DNA of 56,489 bases from Methylibium sp. GTDB lineage: Bacteria > Pseudomonadota > Gammaproteobacteria > Burkholderiales > Burkholderiaceae_C. The number at the start of each line of letters is the position of its first letter. The stretch's first letter is position 1. The position numbers and the translations under genes are program-made. The stretch lies in contig NZ_JACDCW010000014.1 of assembly GCF_013817345.1 (NCBI RefSeq), forward strand, positions 1-56,489. The letters are read 5' to 3'. Under the pieces are notes generated by a model. That model did not search any database and had not been told where the DNA came from. It worked only from the letters and a program-made list of their open reading frames with translations. This document shows, piece after piece, positions 56,364 through 56,489 of the stretch.

Positions 56364-56489
56364 ATGATGGTGCTTTATTCCGGCACGACCGACCCTTACT
56401 CGCACCGCTGCCGCTTCGTGCTGTTCGAAAAAGGCATGGATTTCGAGATCCGCGACGTCGACCTGTTCGCCAAGCCCGAAGACATCGCG
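56364..56489 (+). CDS. sspA: Stringent starvation protein A, N-terminal part (runs off the window)
   Basis: The first 42 codons read MMVLYSGTTDPYSHRCRFVL, then FEKGMDFEIRDVDLFAKPED. This is the glutathione-S-transferase-like thioredoxin fold of SspA, an RNA-polymerase-associated protein. The SspA-specific YSGTTDPYSHRCR sets it apart from true transferases. AGGAGC precedes the ATG. sspA following petC is conserved in betaproteobacteria, usually with sspB next. Confidence 0.92.
   Translation, partial: MMVLYSGTTDPYSHRCRFVLFEKGMDFEIRDVDLFAKPEDIA

Overview
The window is an ordinary, very GC-rich and gene-dense stretch of chromosome from a betaproteobacterium of the order Burkholderiales. The gene orders murA-hisGDCBHAFIE-hinT-tatABC and petABC-sspA, the DUF1631 protein and the polyhydroxyalkanoate (PHA)-system protein all point there. 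A relative of the Rubrivivax/Leptothrix/Comamonadaceae group is likely, but the genus cannot be fixed by eye. I see no tRNA, rRNA, CRISPR array, insertion sequence, prophage or plasmid gene, and no gene-free stretch reaches 300 bases.

Layout. 1-5.5 kb: lipopolysaccharide genes, with msbA, a heptosyltransferase, a GT4 glycosyltransferase and the start of another probable glycosyltransferase on the minus strand, and a divergent glycosyltransferase on the plus strand. 5.5-11.6 kb: a 2-oxoglutarate/Fe dioxygenase, an acyl-CoA synthetase with a hairpin-rich in-frame insertion, an orphan sensor kinase, ybaK, plsY, a RidA protein and a membrane-anchored glutaredoxin-like protein. 11.7-17.7 kb: a minus-strand module with a one-cysteine Asp/Glu-racemase homologue, a fused TRAP permease, its TAXI binding protein and a class III aminotransferase; an inverted pair of repeats separates permease from binding protein. 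17.7-23.5 kb: yciO, rnm, a sugar dehydrogenase, recJ and an RpfE-like gene. 23.6-26.2 kb: tal and pgi, overlapping by four bases. 26.3-31.5 kb: a decayed CsgG/HfaB-like lipoprotein gene, an M20 amidohydrolase, a branched-chain-amino-acid-type binding protein, a lipoprotein peptidase, a PHA-system protein and an acyl-CoA-binding protein. 31.7-36.3 kb: a two-gene ABC exporter, an M48 protease with LemA on the opposite strand, and a BolA protein.

36.4-47.1 kb is one long plus-strand block: murA, all histidine genes from hisG to hisE, a small DUF4870 membrane protein, hinT and tatABC. The short HisG implies a HisZ partner elsewhere, and no histidinol-phosphate phosphatase gene is present in the block. 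47.1-56.5 kb: a DegS-like protease divergent from a NIF3-family gene, pdxA, the DUF1631 protein, mscL, the cytochrome bc1 operon petABC with a plausible promoter and terminator, and the first 42 codons of sspA.

No obvious new defence or mobile system is present. The items most worth a second look are the hairpin element that became coding sequence in the acyl-CoA synthetase, the inverted repeats splitting the TRAP operon, the internally deleted CsgG/HfaB-like pseudogene, and the transporter/aminotransferase/one-Cys racemase module of unknown substrate.
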